DNA of 64,000 nucleotides from Trichomonas vaginalis G3 (Eukaryota > Parabasalia > Trichomonadida > Trichomonadidae), in assembly GCF_026262505.1 (NCBI RefSeq), contig NC_067203.1, positions 11,532,001-11,596,000 on the forward strand. Reading direction: 5' to 3'. Below, piece by piece: positions 11,601-20,026 of this stretch (its first letter is position 1; each line of letters opens with the position of its first letter). A program made the position numbers and the translations under genes. The notes under the pieces are model-generated. The model was not told the DNA's origin, did not search any database, and saw only the letters and a list, made by a program, of their open reading frames with translations.

Positions 11601-13212
11601 GTGCGAAACATGTGGTAGAATTTGTAATGATTTCTTCGAGACAAAATCATGTGAACACAGATGCGATAAAGAATGCGATATTTGTAAATCAAAATGTTGC
11701 TCATGTTTCGGTGAAAAATGTGTTTTCTGTTGCGACCATGACTGCAAAGCAAAATTCCCAGAAAACGAAACACTTTTCCGTCCAAACAATTGCAATTGCG
11801 TCATGACCCTCAAAGAAGCAAAAGAAGCAATACAAGCACAGTTCAAATCAATGACTGATCCTGACTTAGAAAATCCGGAACAATTGACATATTTGCATTG
11901 TCCAAATTGCGATAAACCAATTACAAATTCATGGATTTTCACCAAAGAGATTAGAATTGTCAATAAATTGATCAAACAAAGAGATGAAGAAGCTAAAAAA
12001 CTTTTAGAATTTTCTGAATCTTCAAGCAATGAAGACTACTGTCGCCATCTCTTCAAAGTTGTTGCCTGCAGCTGTGGCAAAGTCAACTTCTTTGATTGCA
12101 GTCCAACTGATGCAAATCCAAAAGGAGAGATTTTCACTTATAAGTGCTCTTGTGGAAAAACATACACTTTCACAAAAGATGACAAAAAGAAGAAATTGGT
12201 AATTGAAAAGAAATCCAACAATAAAAAAGGCAAGAAACAGCTTGAAAAAGAGAATCAGCCAAAAGGAAATGATTCAAATGATAGCAATTCTTCTGCTGAT
12301 CAGAATCCAACTCCTCAAAAGAATGAAGATCAGAATGGAAGCAAAGCATCCAACAAATCGCAAAACTCAAACAAGACTGGTCAAGGAGAAGATCAAGATC
12401 AAAAGCCAAATTCTAATCAGGATAAAAATGGTAAAGGATCAAAGCGCAAACAGCAAGAGAATTTGTATGCACCATATGTTCCTAAACAAAGTAATGATGA
12501 AGAAAATTCTCAAAAGAACCAAATTGATGATTCATTACCAAAGGAATCTACTTCATCTGAACAAGAAAAAGATGAAGGATCATCTCCACAGAAAAATGAA
12601 CAAAACAAAAATGGAAAAGGACAAAAGCGCAAACAGCAAGAAAATTTGTATGCACCATATGTTCCTAAACAAAGTAATGATAATGGAGATGTGCGCAAGG
12701 ATCAAATTGATGAACAACCACCAAAGGAGTCTTCATCTTCAGCCACACAGAAGCAAGAACAAAACAAAAACGGCACAGGATCAAAGAAGAAGCAAAAAGA
12801 TAATTGGTTCAAAGAATACATTCCTTCTGAAAACAAAAATGAAGATAGTGATGGATCTAATGATATATCTTCTTCCAGCCAGGCTAAGGATCAAGAACAG
12901 ATATCAAAGGGAAATCCACAACAGAATCAAAACAAATCTCCTAAAAATCCAAAGAAAAACAAAAACTTCAAAGCTCAAGAACAGAAGCAGATTCCTCCCA
13001 AGAAAGAAGATGCTGATTCACATGATCAAAAATCTCAAACAGGTAAAACAAAAAATAAAAACAAGGAGGATCTTTACAAACCTTATGTTCCAAAAGAAAC
13101 AAGTCAAAATGATGTTGTTCATGAACAGAATCAAAATGATATGAAAAGCCCAAAGACCCAACAGAACAAACAGAATAAGAAGAAGTTTGGGAAAAAGGAT
13201 GGCAAACAATAA
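8617..13212 (+). CDS. ZNFX1-like SF1 helicase and NFX1-type zinc-finger part
   Basis: Continues in phase after the TAG at 8614-8616; the first ATG lies beyond the Walker A motif, so it is not an independent gene. Superfamily 1 (UPF1-like) motifs occur in order: GYPGTGKT (Walker A), IIEEAGE (motif II), MIGDFKQLRP (III), VQRRMHPEI (IV), DNYQGEENDVIIVATTRS (V) and RALVTLSRAK (VI). A cysteine-rich region with NFX1-type fingers follows (repeated CGHKC...C, about 10.85-11.75 kb), with a further small Cys cluster at 12.05-12.17 kb. The last 350 residues are a charged Gln/Asn/Lys tail with repeats. Animal ZNFX1 binds RNA and acts in small-RNA inheritance and antiviral sensing; a cytoplasmic RNA-surveillance role here is inference. 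Confidence 0.9.
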   Translation, partial: FDEETINTGLCVDKEQYSAIKHFVQFPLTLVNGYPGTGKTYLAKEAIRLLYNSDYNKPIVVITQTNHSLDVFLEGILEFVDENSIIRHGGRFKTENPTIKALALNNKNLRDYYSMTDFSEEKDKMKNITEKVTNYTIMLSYLYEIAKKIDMYIKKPAQPLLNEIEFLLCKYIIPLTPHVDFKKFFILPFYPNVIKKNSKKMPKKSDFIKYWVHDTFMKEMKSLGKSLHIKVLDPKNEVLTMDYNEFRDKENDYDGDFLSDDINVEYLNIDLKFQSPQLVKPKPVEKKVKAKDDSDDDSEDASTDDDFTPADESLVDTGLLGLKDLSDEEILSMHDDLIDTYLNEALKKSREEPKERFKLMLKFIQQALTIITNQKDTCILQKETIAKMLDEEKNKAFGEYYKKFKVIGLTASYATMHRMAIEQCGCEFMIIEEAGELTEAITASFLGKSIKHLMMIGDFKQLRPKVDYLVRQEKNPMLSYDISPFERLVLAEQAKQGKDLFLLTVQRRMHPEISKLIREHFCPDIQDGPNVSNLPICSGLTNRVNFVLSNNFTEDSIATSRSKYNSNEADYAVALVFFFLFRGFSPKQISVITLYKGQAKNIRNKLKEYWMTKNKEREFDDYNPLLLSEQKIENVYVQCIDNYQGEENDVIIVATTRSEKIGFVKTENRALVTLSRAKCHLVVLGNETLLAKEESGIWNKIIASLDTLYINAKKPGIYIECPHEKVVLDTPNLLWEKRFGNCHRIIKIPLECGHTAIQYCSTKLLPCQKKCLKVCPGCKRQCGVVCFKCQQNGCPKCKKSVDYECTLHHKTTVECYQRQHVKAEIEKVLHNAGLIQVLDVEITPEVIQKFVDQLDPINQLRIENLKRSICWHQCDETLPCGHKCTANCNHIYNHEPHVCTALVDYTCETCNRSQKIKCGDKFKCRLDCLDILYCGHKCQGTCGDPCICRRRCDYIYPCGHKCTRFCSDKYDHQHLSCSVCELIYSHLESYDSNFKCETCGRICNDFFETKSCEHRCDKECDICKSKCCSCFGEKCVFCCDHDCKAKFPENETLFRPNNCNCVMTLKEAKEAIQAQFKSMTDPDLENPEQLTYLHCPNCDKPITNSWIFTKEIRIVNKLIKQRDEEAKKLLEFSESSSNEDYCRHLFKVVACSCGKVNFFDCSPTDANPKGEIFTYKCSCGKTYTFTKDDKKKKLVIEKKSNNKKGKKQLEKENQPKGNDSNDSNSSADQNPTPQKNEDQNGSKASNKSQNSNKTGQGEDQDQKPNSNQDKNGKGSKRKQQENLYAPYVPKQSNDEENSQKNQIDDSLPKESTSSEQEKDEGSSPQKNEQNKNGKGQKRKQQENLYAPYVPKQSNDNGDVRKDQIDEQPPKESSSSATQKQEQNKNGTGSKKKQKDNWFKEYIPSENKNEDSDGSNDISSSSQAKDQEQISKGNPQQNQNKSPKNPKKNKNFKAQEQKQIPPKKEDADSHDQKSQTGKTKNKNKEDLYKPYVPKETSQNDVVHEQNQNDMKSPKTQQNKQNKKKFGKKDGKQ
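12441..13110 (+). repeat. Coding repeats in the helicase tail carrying a LYxPYVPK motif
   Basis: The DNA from 12441 and from 12624 is nearly identical for some 60 bases, a 183-bp (61-codon) unit. Two weaker relatives follow at about 12.79 and 13.06 kb. Each encodes a basic patch and then LYAPYVPKQ, LYAPYVPKQ, WFKEYIPSE or LYKPYVPKE. The linker between units is acidic and Ser-rich. The conserved core in an otherwise disordered tail suggests a short binding motif. Confidence 0.8.
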
Positions 13213-13386
13213 TTAATTTTTAACAAATTTTGTTATTTTTTATTTTTATGTATAAAATTTTATATATTTTGCTTGATAAAGTATTATATTTGTTTTTCAA
13301 TAAAGAATTAACAATATAAAAATATGTAGAAATTCAAAATGCTATATTTAATATTAAGATATTAAAGAAATTGAATTAAATGTAAA

Positions 13387-13459
13387 GGTTTCGTAGCTCA
13401 GTAGGTAGAGCGTAGTGCTGATAACGCTAAGGTCTTGGGTTCGAGCCCCAGCGGAACCA
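13387..13459 (+). tRNA. tRNA-Ile, anticodon GAU
   Basis: A full 73-nt cloverleaf. The acceptor GGTTTCG pairs with CGGAACC (one G-T), followed by discriminator A73. The D arm is GCTC/GAGC, the anticodon stem is TAGTG/CGCTA with loop CTGATAA, and the T arm is TTGGG/CCCAG around TTCGAGC. The loop has T33, anticodon GAT and A37, so it reads AUC (Ile). The body resembles eukaryotic tRNA-Ile(AAU), which normally carries A34 (inosine); G34 is unusual. CCA is not encoded and no intron is present. Confidence 0.95.
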
Positions 13460-13465
13460 TTTTTT
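13460..13465 (+). terminator. RNA polymerase III terminator
   Basis: Six T residues directly follow the discriminator base of the tRNA, the usual pol III stop. Confidence 0.85.
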
Positions 13466-14025
13466 ATTTTTCAAACGAGAACTTTCTCCTATGAATTTAT
13501 CTTTTACGACCATATGCTTTGCACGTTCAAAAGGAAGACTGGTCTCCATCTAAACGATCTATTTTTTAACTGCATATCTAAACAAAATCGGAAATTATTT
13601 TTGGTATGTCGGAATCATCGGACATTCCCATTAATTAAGACTTAGCCACTTTTAGACGACCAATTCCTATTCTTAATTCAACGAGACTTGTGTTCAAATT
13701 TGATCAATCTTCCGAAATAAGAGTACTTATTCTATTTTAAATCAATGTGCCATCAATGTTGTTTCCATATACAGGGAACTACAGAAAAGCGTCGCCGAAA
13801 ATTTTCATGGGAAAAACCCACAGAATGGTTTTGAAAACCTTTTCACGTTATTAGATCTATTAAAATGCATATCATTAAAAACAATAATGCTGACGGTAGT
13901 TTCGTTTTTTTGAATGTACACCGGTAATCTCAATTTTTAACAATATTTTGAATACTCCTAATTTTCAACAAATTGAATGGATAGAACGATAACATTCTGA
14001 GACAACCAATTTTTTTACATCGACC
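13466..14025. other. Intergenic region
   Basis: AT-rich spacer between the tRNA and the Pmp-like gene. No gene or repeat seen. Confidence 0.5.
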
Positions 14026-15207
14026 ATGTTATCCCATTTCATAGCATTTTCTCAGTCATATACTCTTAGTAGCACATTTCAAACCCATCAGCCCGATTTC
14101 AATTACAATCCACAACTCGATTTCTCGATTTCAGATAGAATAAACACACAGGCTAACTTTCAAGCATCAACAATATCTGGACTATCGAAATCTACTCGCA
14201 CTTACTTCAGAAGTGTCATCAAAACTAAAGATTCTACATTCAAAGATTGTTACGCGTTCGGAGTTGGCTTAACCATGGGTTCTGGTGGCGCCTTCTATCT
14301 TTCAGTTAGTAATTTAGATGCAGAGAATACCGTATTTGAGTCAAACAACGCTTTAAACGGCGGAGCTCTTTCATTAATGGCAGGAAACTTATTAGTAAGC
14401 ACTTCAACATTTAAAAACAATCTTGCTTATGAAAACGGAGGCTCCATTTACGTGACATCAAGTAAATATGGACTTTTTACAGAAATTGACGAAAATATCG
14501 ATAATGCAGTTAAATTTGAGAACCAGCCATCAGTATACATATCAGATAATACTAAATTTACCTCAAACTCCGCAAATAACTACGGAGGAGCTCTCTATTC
14601 CCGTTCTGTCAAAGAAATGATAATTAAAAGCTGCATTTTTGAGCAAAACCAAGTTCAATTAGCAGGATCCGCTATATTCCTTAATTCCACACCATCAAAT
14701 ATCAATGACAACCAGTTTAATTCCAATATTTGCAAATTTAAACAAATTCAAGCGGGATCATCATCAATTTTCAAGCAAAAAATGTTCAAAACATCAACAC
14801 AAGCTAATGGTGGTGCAATATGTATATATTCTGACTCAAAATCTACAGGAATTTTAACAAATCAAAATAAATTTGACAAAAATGCAGTTAGTGGGACATA
14901 TTCATACCTAATGGATGTACCAGCAGACATATCATTCGCAGGTAATGCTGAAATCCAATGGATTTCATCAGGAGAATGCCATATGAATTATAATTTAGAT
15001 TATCCTCATTTAATCACTTCAATTAAGTTCCTTGATTGTTATTCTTTATCACCATTCACCAATATCACAGAGAAAGGCCTTGGAACTCCTTCATCCTCTA
15101 ACCAAAATTTTGAAAATCAAAATTACGACGATAGAACCTCATTTACGCCCAATTCTCTTCCTAGCACTCCATCTCCAAACCCTGAAGAGAATCCAGTCGT
15201 TATTTAG
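14026..15207 (+). CDS. Pmp-like beta-helix surface protein, ectodomain part (ends at an in-frame TAG)
   Basis: 393 codons from an ATG at 14026. The hydrophobic start (LSHFIAFSQSYTLSS) could be a signal peptide. The body shows the right-handed beta-helix pattern of chlamydial Pmp and trichomonad Pmp-like proteins: GGAFYLS, GGALSLMAG, FKNNLAYENGGSIYV, FTSNSANNYGGALYS and NGGAICIYS, each GGA/S-I/L turn alternating with Phe-x-x-Asn strands. Such proteins are candidate adhesins on the cell surface. The frame stops at TAG (15205-15207), and the following frame in the same phase carries the membrane anchor. The pair therefore looks like one type I membrane protein gene split by one stop. If the stop is real, the product would be secreted without an anchor. 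Confidence 0.85.
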   Translation: MLSHFIAFSQSYTLSSTFQTHQPDFNYNPQLDFSISDRINTQANFQASTISGLSKSTRTYFRSVIKTKDSTFKDCYAFGVGLTMGSGGAFYLSVSNLDAENTVFESNNALNGGALSLMAGNLLVSTSTFKNNLAYENGGSIYVTSSKYGLFTEIDENIDNAVKFENQPSVYISDNTKFTSNSANNYGGALYSRSVKEMIIKSCIFEQNQVQLAGSAIFLNSTPSNINDNQFNSNICKFKQIQAGSSSIFKQKMFKTSTQANGGAICIYSDSKSTGILTNQNKFDKNAVSGTYSYLMDVPADISFAGNAEIQWISSGECHMNYNLDYPHLITSIKFLDCYSLSPFTNITEKGLGTPSSSNQNFENQNYDDRTSFTPNSLPSTPSPNPEENPVVI

Positions 15208-15885
15208 ACCGTTTCCAACGTAATTTCAAATAATTTTGAAAATTTCAAAACCGTTTCCATTTCTCCGCCAACTCCATCTAGATCTCTTGTTTTCTTTGTC
15301 CCAGCCAGAACCAACAACAACGGAAAGTTCACCAAAACGATGACAATTGTGAAATCAGAGTATTTTTCATCGACATCAAAATTAACAATGATTTTGACAC
15401 GAACAACAAGTGTTTCTGATAATCATTACTACTATGTGAGTACTTATCAGGAGACATATGTTGTTATTCCAGTGATTGTCGAAACAGATGTTGAAATTGA
15501 ATCATTTATTGAAGAAAGCAAGAAAGAAGCACCAAAAGACAAAAAGACAACAATATACATTGCTATTGGTGCAGCTCTTGCATTTCTAATCATAATTTCA
15601 CTGATTTTGATTTTTATCATCAGAAAGATTAGAAATAGTGATGATGATGACAACTCATCCACTTCTGAACTGTTTATACAGTCAGAAGCACCTAAAATCA
15701 GTCAATCAATGACAACTACGTCAATGACAGTTGACAATCCTCTGTTTTCTACAACTGTAGACCAAGATGATCCATTCAAACTCGAATTCGACTCCAGTTC
15801 AACAATTGACGAAGTTGGCTGCGAAAATGGTCCTCTGACTCTTTCTGACTCTGCTGAAAATACTTCTGGATTGGAAGAACTTTAA
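15208..15885 (+). CDS. Pmp-like surface protein, membrane anchor and cytoplasmic tail part
   Basis: Open in the same phase as the preceding frame, from just after the TAG at 15205-15207 to a TAA at 15883-15885. A short Ser/Thr/Pro-rich stalk and a beta-rich segment lead to one transmembrane helix (IAIGAALAFLIIISLILIFI), a basic stop-transfer (RKIRN), and an acidic tail of about 75 residues rich in Ser and Thr. This is the standard end of trichomonad type I surface proteins. No convincing start codon exists before the ATG at 15340, and translation from there would lack a signal peptide. It most likely belongs to the upstream frame. Confidence 0.8.
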   Translation, partial: TVSNVISNNFENFKTVSISPPTPSRSLVFFVPARTNNNGKFTKTMTIVKSEYFSSTSKLTMILTRTTSVSDNHYYYVSTYQETYVVIPVIVETDVEIESFIEESKKEAPKDKKTTIYIAIGAALAFLIIISLILIFIIRKIRNSDDDDNSSTSELFIQSEAPKISQSMTTTSMTVDNPLFSTTVDQDDPFKLEFDSSSTIDEVGCENGPLTLSDSAENTSGLEEL

Positions 15886-16953
15886 ATTGTTTGTTTAATT
15901 AAAAATCTTTGTTTTTTTTACTATATTCATTAGTGATTTTTAAAGTGATTGTTTTAGAGTCTCTGAATATGACTTACTTATTGGTTTGCTTTATATTGTT
16001 TATATTATGATTTCATTGTTGAGATACAGATAAGACACAGATATTAGTTTGCTTTATATTGCTATTTCTTTATGGATTATCTGTATTACTTCAATGATAA
16101 GAAATTTATAAATTATTTATCTTATGACTTCATTGATAAGTGATTTTTAAAGTGTTTGTTTTAGAGTATCTGTATAAGACTTAGTTATTAGTTTGCTTTA
16201 TATTGTTTATACTATGACTTCATTGTTGAGATACTGATAAGAAACAGGTATTAGTTTGTTTTATATTATTATTTCTTTATGGATTATCTGTATTACTTCA
16301 ATGATATAAGATTTACAAATTGCTTGCTTTATTTTTTTTTTTTAAAATTGTTTTTGACTTCATTGATAAGTGATTGTTTTAGAGTATCTGTATAAGACTT
16401 AGCTATTGGTTTGCTTTATATTGTTTATATTATGACTTCATTGATGAGCGATTTTTAAAGTGTTTGTTATTGATATGAGACACAGATATTAGTTTGCTTT
16501 ATATTGTTATTTCTTTATGGATTATCTTTATTTATTAATTGTTTGAGAGAATGTCAGAAACTAGTAAGTGCACCCTTAAATAAAAATCTTTGTTTTGACT
16601 TCATTGATGAGTGATTTTTAAAGTGTTTGTTATAAATTTAGTAAATACAATATCTCAGTATTGAAGGACTTTAAATGTATGATAAATGTTCAATCTCAAT
16701 TTATCATTTGTATAAGTCTAATTTATTAATTTTCTCTATACAGTAGTTTTTTTATAGAATAATATCCTTATCATTGTATAAATTATACAAATGATAACTG
16801 TGTGCCTTCATTGATTTACATAAGGAGCCTTGCAAGAACAATATATTTCTATAATTAACATATAAGCAAAGTTTGAGCTCAAATGGATCAGGGGAATAAT
16901 GATGCATCAAATCAATTGTCATAAATTTGAATTATGGTCAAATAGAAGGTTTA
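15886..16953. repeat. Degenerate tandem repeats of about 205-240 bp
   Basis: From about 15932 to 16640 the sequence repeats. The landmark AGTGATTTTTAAAGTG or its variant starts near 15932, 16139, 16369 and 16610, giving unit lengths of about 207, 230 and 241 bp. Other shared words are GTTTGCTTTATATTG, TCTTTATGGATTATC and GACTTCATTGATAAG. Copies differ by small insertions. No coding potential is seen. The block follows the 3' end of the Pmp-like gene; 16641-16953 is plain AT-rich spacer. Confidence 0.8.
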
Positions 16954-18072
16954 TTAAATAGCACAAATAAGGAAATAAAAAAGAATACTAAATGATATCC
17001 TATATCTTTCAAAACATGATGCAGCATCAGGATATGCAAGAGTGGTGATGATCAATCGTCCATTTCCTTGCCAGATTCCAGGAACATGAACTACGTCAGT
17101 AAACAAATATTCCGAATTTAAATTAAATTTATATACATCAGAACCGAGCTCATTATAAAACTCATCATGGTATGGGATAGGACCATTAGGAATAAAAGCA
17201 TCTTTAGTTAATACCCAAGAGCTACCACCTCCACAGCCAGAGTTAAAATGATTACTTGCAAAACCGCCGAACCAGCCAGCTCCAGCTCCGCATTTATCAA
17301 CCATTAATGTGGACTCTTTTATGCCATTAGGATGCTTAGATATCTGTGCTTGTGCTGCTTCTCCACTTCCAAAAGTAAATCCAAAACTCGAATTTGCAAC
17401 TAAATTATTAACGTAGTAACGAGTATCCCACCATCCTTGGGCAACAAGACCGCCGCCTGAGCCACCTCTACCATCATTACTAGCTATATCATCAGCTCCA
17501 CCACCAGCGCCGCTGACTATAACTCGATGATATAATGTATTTTTCAAAAACTTCACAGATGTAGCTCCGCCACCACTAGCAGTACCATACAGATAAGCAG
17601 AAGAGCTTCCGCCTCCGCCATATCCACCAGGAACCATTATTCCTGGGTCATAACACTCAATTTTGGCTTCACAGGGAAATGTGAAATAATCTCCCTTGCC
17701 ACCGATCGTGGCATAGATTTGGATAGCCTTTCGGATACTAATTATCCCACTGACGTAGCCACCGGCACCGCCGGCATCGAATGAATCAAGGCATTTTGTA
17801 TTTCCATTGAACTGGTCAACAAGCTCTTGGGGAAGACAGACACCATTCTCATAATGAATGGTAGAGACTTTGCCTGTTCCAGTCCCTCCTGAGGCTCCAT
17901 ATAATTCAAATTTATATAATCCTTTAGGAAGATCAATGACATAATCAGTGCATTTTAAGGAATTAGCACATGGATAATCAAATGTATACGCCGGACCTCT
18001 TTTTGAAACATTTAGAGGGTATTTAACAACAATACCTGGTTTATCTGGCTCATATAAGGAATATTTTAGCAT
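16954..18072 (-). CDS. Glycine-rich (ALK-GRD-like) surface protein
   Basis: 372 residues. The centre is dominated by glycine runs between short beta segments: YGASGGTGTGKV, DAGGAGGYVSG, VPGGYGGGGSSSAYLYG, SGAGGGADD, GRGGSGGGLVAQG, CGAGAGWFGG and GCGGGSSWV. This matches the glycine-rich domain first defined in ALK/LTK receptors and widespread in trichomonads. Several cysteines could form disulfides. The last 15 residues (FSILFYFLICAI) are hydrophobic and end the protein, so they may be a membrane or GPI-attachment signal. The N-terminus shows no clear signal peptide, a point against simple surface export. No kinase domain is present. Likely an extracellular ligand-like or adhesive protein. Confidence 0.85.
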   Translation of the reverse strand: MLKYSLYEPDKPGIVVKYPLNVSKRGPAYTFDYPCANSLKCTDYVIDLPKGLYKFELYGASGGTGTGKVSTIHYENGVCLPQELVDQFNGNTKCLDSFDAGGAGGYVSGIISIRKAIQIYATIGGKGDYFTFPCEAKIECYDPGIMVPGGYGGGGSSSAYLYGTASGGGATSVKFLKNTLYHRVIVSGAGGGADDIASNDGRGGSGGGLVAQGWWDTRYYVNNLVANSSFGFTFGSGEAAQAQISKHPNGIKESTLMVDKCGAGAGWFGGFASNHFNSGCGGGSSWVLTKDAFIPNGPIPYHDEFYNELGSDVYKFNLNSEYLFTDVVHVPGIWQGNGRLIITTLAYPDAASCFERYRISFSILFYFLICAI

Positions 18073-18589
18073 GGGAGCTAATCACAATGGTTAAAATCGA
18101 ATACAAGCTAGAATGATCTGGAACATTCTGAATCGCCTTCCCCCAAAACAACAATTGCTGGTAGTAAAGTAAATTCTAAAACGCTTTTCAAGAATGTTAC
18201 TCATTTTTATTGATGTATAGTCTAAGATTGTTCTTGTACTTCATCCCATGACTCAATTTTGGAATCCAAATTCAATGAAATTTCCTAATCAAAAGTATTC
18301 AGCCAATAAATTCCCATAATTCTTTATTCGTAGTTAAACTTTCGAATCGAAGGCATCAACCATGGAGTTTTCGGATCAAATTTTGCTCAATTGTGGATGA
18401 TTTTTTATGAAATTTACGAAATTGCAATGTACACATCAAGTATGATTTATTGATTAATTAATATTCTTTTTCAATGAATAAATTCGGTTTTGGCTACATC
18501 CAGGACCGATTATTTTAAATTCAGAATAAAACGGTTTTAGCTGGGTCTTTGAAGGGAGCTCTCAAACTCTTCTCAGACCATTAAAAATC
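18073..18589. other. Divergent promoter region
   Basis: AT-rich spacer between the glycine-rich gene and the divergently transcribed ribosomal protein gene. It should hold both promoters. No other gene is seen. Confidence 0.5.
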
Positions 18590-19324
18590 ATGGCTCCAAA
18601 GGCTACATGCTCTGCTCCAGAGAAGGTCATCGAGGATAAGGACATTATTCGTCAAGAACACCTCTTTGCACAAGAGGAAGTTGCATCACACGTTGATACA
18701 ACTGCTGAAGTCCATTTCCCACAGTATGTTCGTATCCAACGCCAGCGCCGCATCCTCATGAAGCGCCTGAAGGTCCCACCACCAGTCAACCACTTCTCAC
18801 ACACTCTTGACAAGAACATTGCTGTTCAACTTTTCAAGTTCCTTGAACACTATCGTCCAGAAACAAAGGCCGAGAAGAACCAGCGCCACAAAGAAGAAGC
18901 TGATAAGACAAAGAAGGACCTCAAGGTTGCAGCAACATGTTCAAAGAAGGCTTTAGTTCAAGGTATCAAGAATGTAACTGCAGCCGTCGAATCTAAGAAG
19001 GCACAGCTTGTTATTATTGCTCATGATGTCGATCCAATCGAACTTGTCATTTGGCTTCCAGCACTTTGCCGTAATCTTGAAATTCCTTATTGCATTGTCA
19101 AGAGCAAGAGCCGTCTCGGACAAATTGTCGGCATGAACACATGCTCTGCTGTCGCTCTTACAGAAGTCAAGCCAGAAGATCGCGCTGCTTTCACAAAGAT
19201 CGTAGATGCAGTTAATTCTGGCTTCCTTGCTCACTACAAGGAAGAAATGCACAAATGGGGTGGTGGTGAACTCTCCGAGAAGACAATTGCTAAGCTTATT
19301 GCTCAAGGAAAGCTTAAAGAATAA
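18590..19324 (+). CDS. RPL7A: 60S ribosomal protein eL8 (L7a)
   Basis: 244 residues, close to the family's usual 250-265. Basic N-terminus, then the typical RLKVPPPVNHFSHTLDKN segment, then the L7Ae fold: KALVQGIKNVTAAVESKKAQLVIIAHDVDPIELVIWLPALCRN with the conserved CRNLEIPYCIVKSKSRLG strand and TCSAVALTEV. It is a structural protein of the large subunit, assembled in the nucleolus. Codon use is biased to C- and G-ending codons against the AT-rich background, as expected of a highly expressed gene. The start is the first ATG, after a short pyrimidine-rich leader. The stop forms TAAAG, again the UAAA poly(A) signal form. Confidence 0.97.
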   Translation: MAPKATCSAPEKVIEDKDIIRQEHLFAQEEVASHVDTTAEVHFPQYVRIQRQRRILMKRLKVPPPVNHFSHTLDKNIAVQLFKFLEHYRPETKAEKNQRHKEEADKTKKDLKVAATCSKKALVQGIKNVTAAVESKKAQLVIIAHDVDPIELVIWLPALCRNLEIPYCIVKSKSRLGQIVGMNTCSAVALTEVKPEDRAAFTKIVDAVNSGFLAHYKEEMHKWGGGELSEKTIAKLIAQGKLKE

Positions 19325-20026
19325 AGATCTGTTATGTTATTGTTAAAATAAAACATCAATTAACTTTTTAACTCGGTAAATTTATATTAAATGCTCTCTT
19401 ATTAAGTTGCTCCAGAGGTTTCTAAATTAATGCAAAGATTTGGAAAGAAATATAAATCATATCAAAAAAAATTCCAGAATTTGGATGTAACAATTAGCAA
19501 TTGAAGATCTAATAATGTAGAATACACTATCAGAAAAAATGATGTTCTTTAACTTCACTTCATGCAAATGAGAATATATTTCTCTTCATTATATCTTGTT
19601 TTTATTTCTCCTTTAGATATATTTTGATTTAGTCATGAAGCCACAATGAGTGGGGTATTTCAAGCAGATATTTTACATCAAAATTAGCTTCCCGAAAGAT
19701 AAGAAACCAAACTGCACTACTTTATCACATAATTCATGCATGAATCAATCATTATCCTGTATATCTATATATGCATCGTGAGAGAGAGGATACAGTAAAC
19801 AATTTCATGCTTATCCTTTTGTAATGCTCATAAGAGTGAAGTTCATCCTTTGTAATCCCGTGTTTTTTATATCAATTTTAACAAAAGAGAAGATTGGAAA
19901 CAACATCCTCGTCACATTTTTTGATGTCCATATAGAGTTGACGTATTATTTTGAGATATCGCTATAGATTTTTTTCCCATATGTTAAGCAACGACGATAG
20001 GAGATTAACCTTGATTTAACCTTTAA
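19325..20026. other. Intergenic region
   Basis: AT-rich spacer; no gene seen. An ATG at 19981 opens a frame of only twelve codons that could be a remnant of the BspA-like gene's lost start. Confidence 0.45.

Noticed and set aside
12203-13144. 313-codon plus-strand ORF rich in Lys and Met
   Set aside because: It is an out-of-phase reading of the low-complexity tail of the ZNFX1-like gene.
7282-15885. UAG reassigned as a sense codon in this genome
   Set aside because: IMP3 ends at TAG exactly where the family ends, and the Myb and armadillo-like genes also end in TAG. TAG is a normal stop here, so the two in-frame TAGs need a local explanation.
16571-16580. CACCCTTAAA as the right end of another TTAA element
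   Set aside because: No inverted partner was found upstream within the repeat block. It may be chance or a solo remnant.
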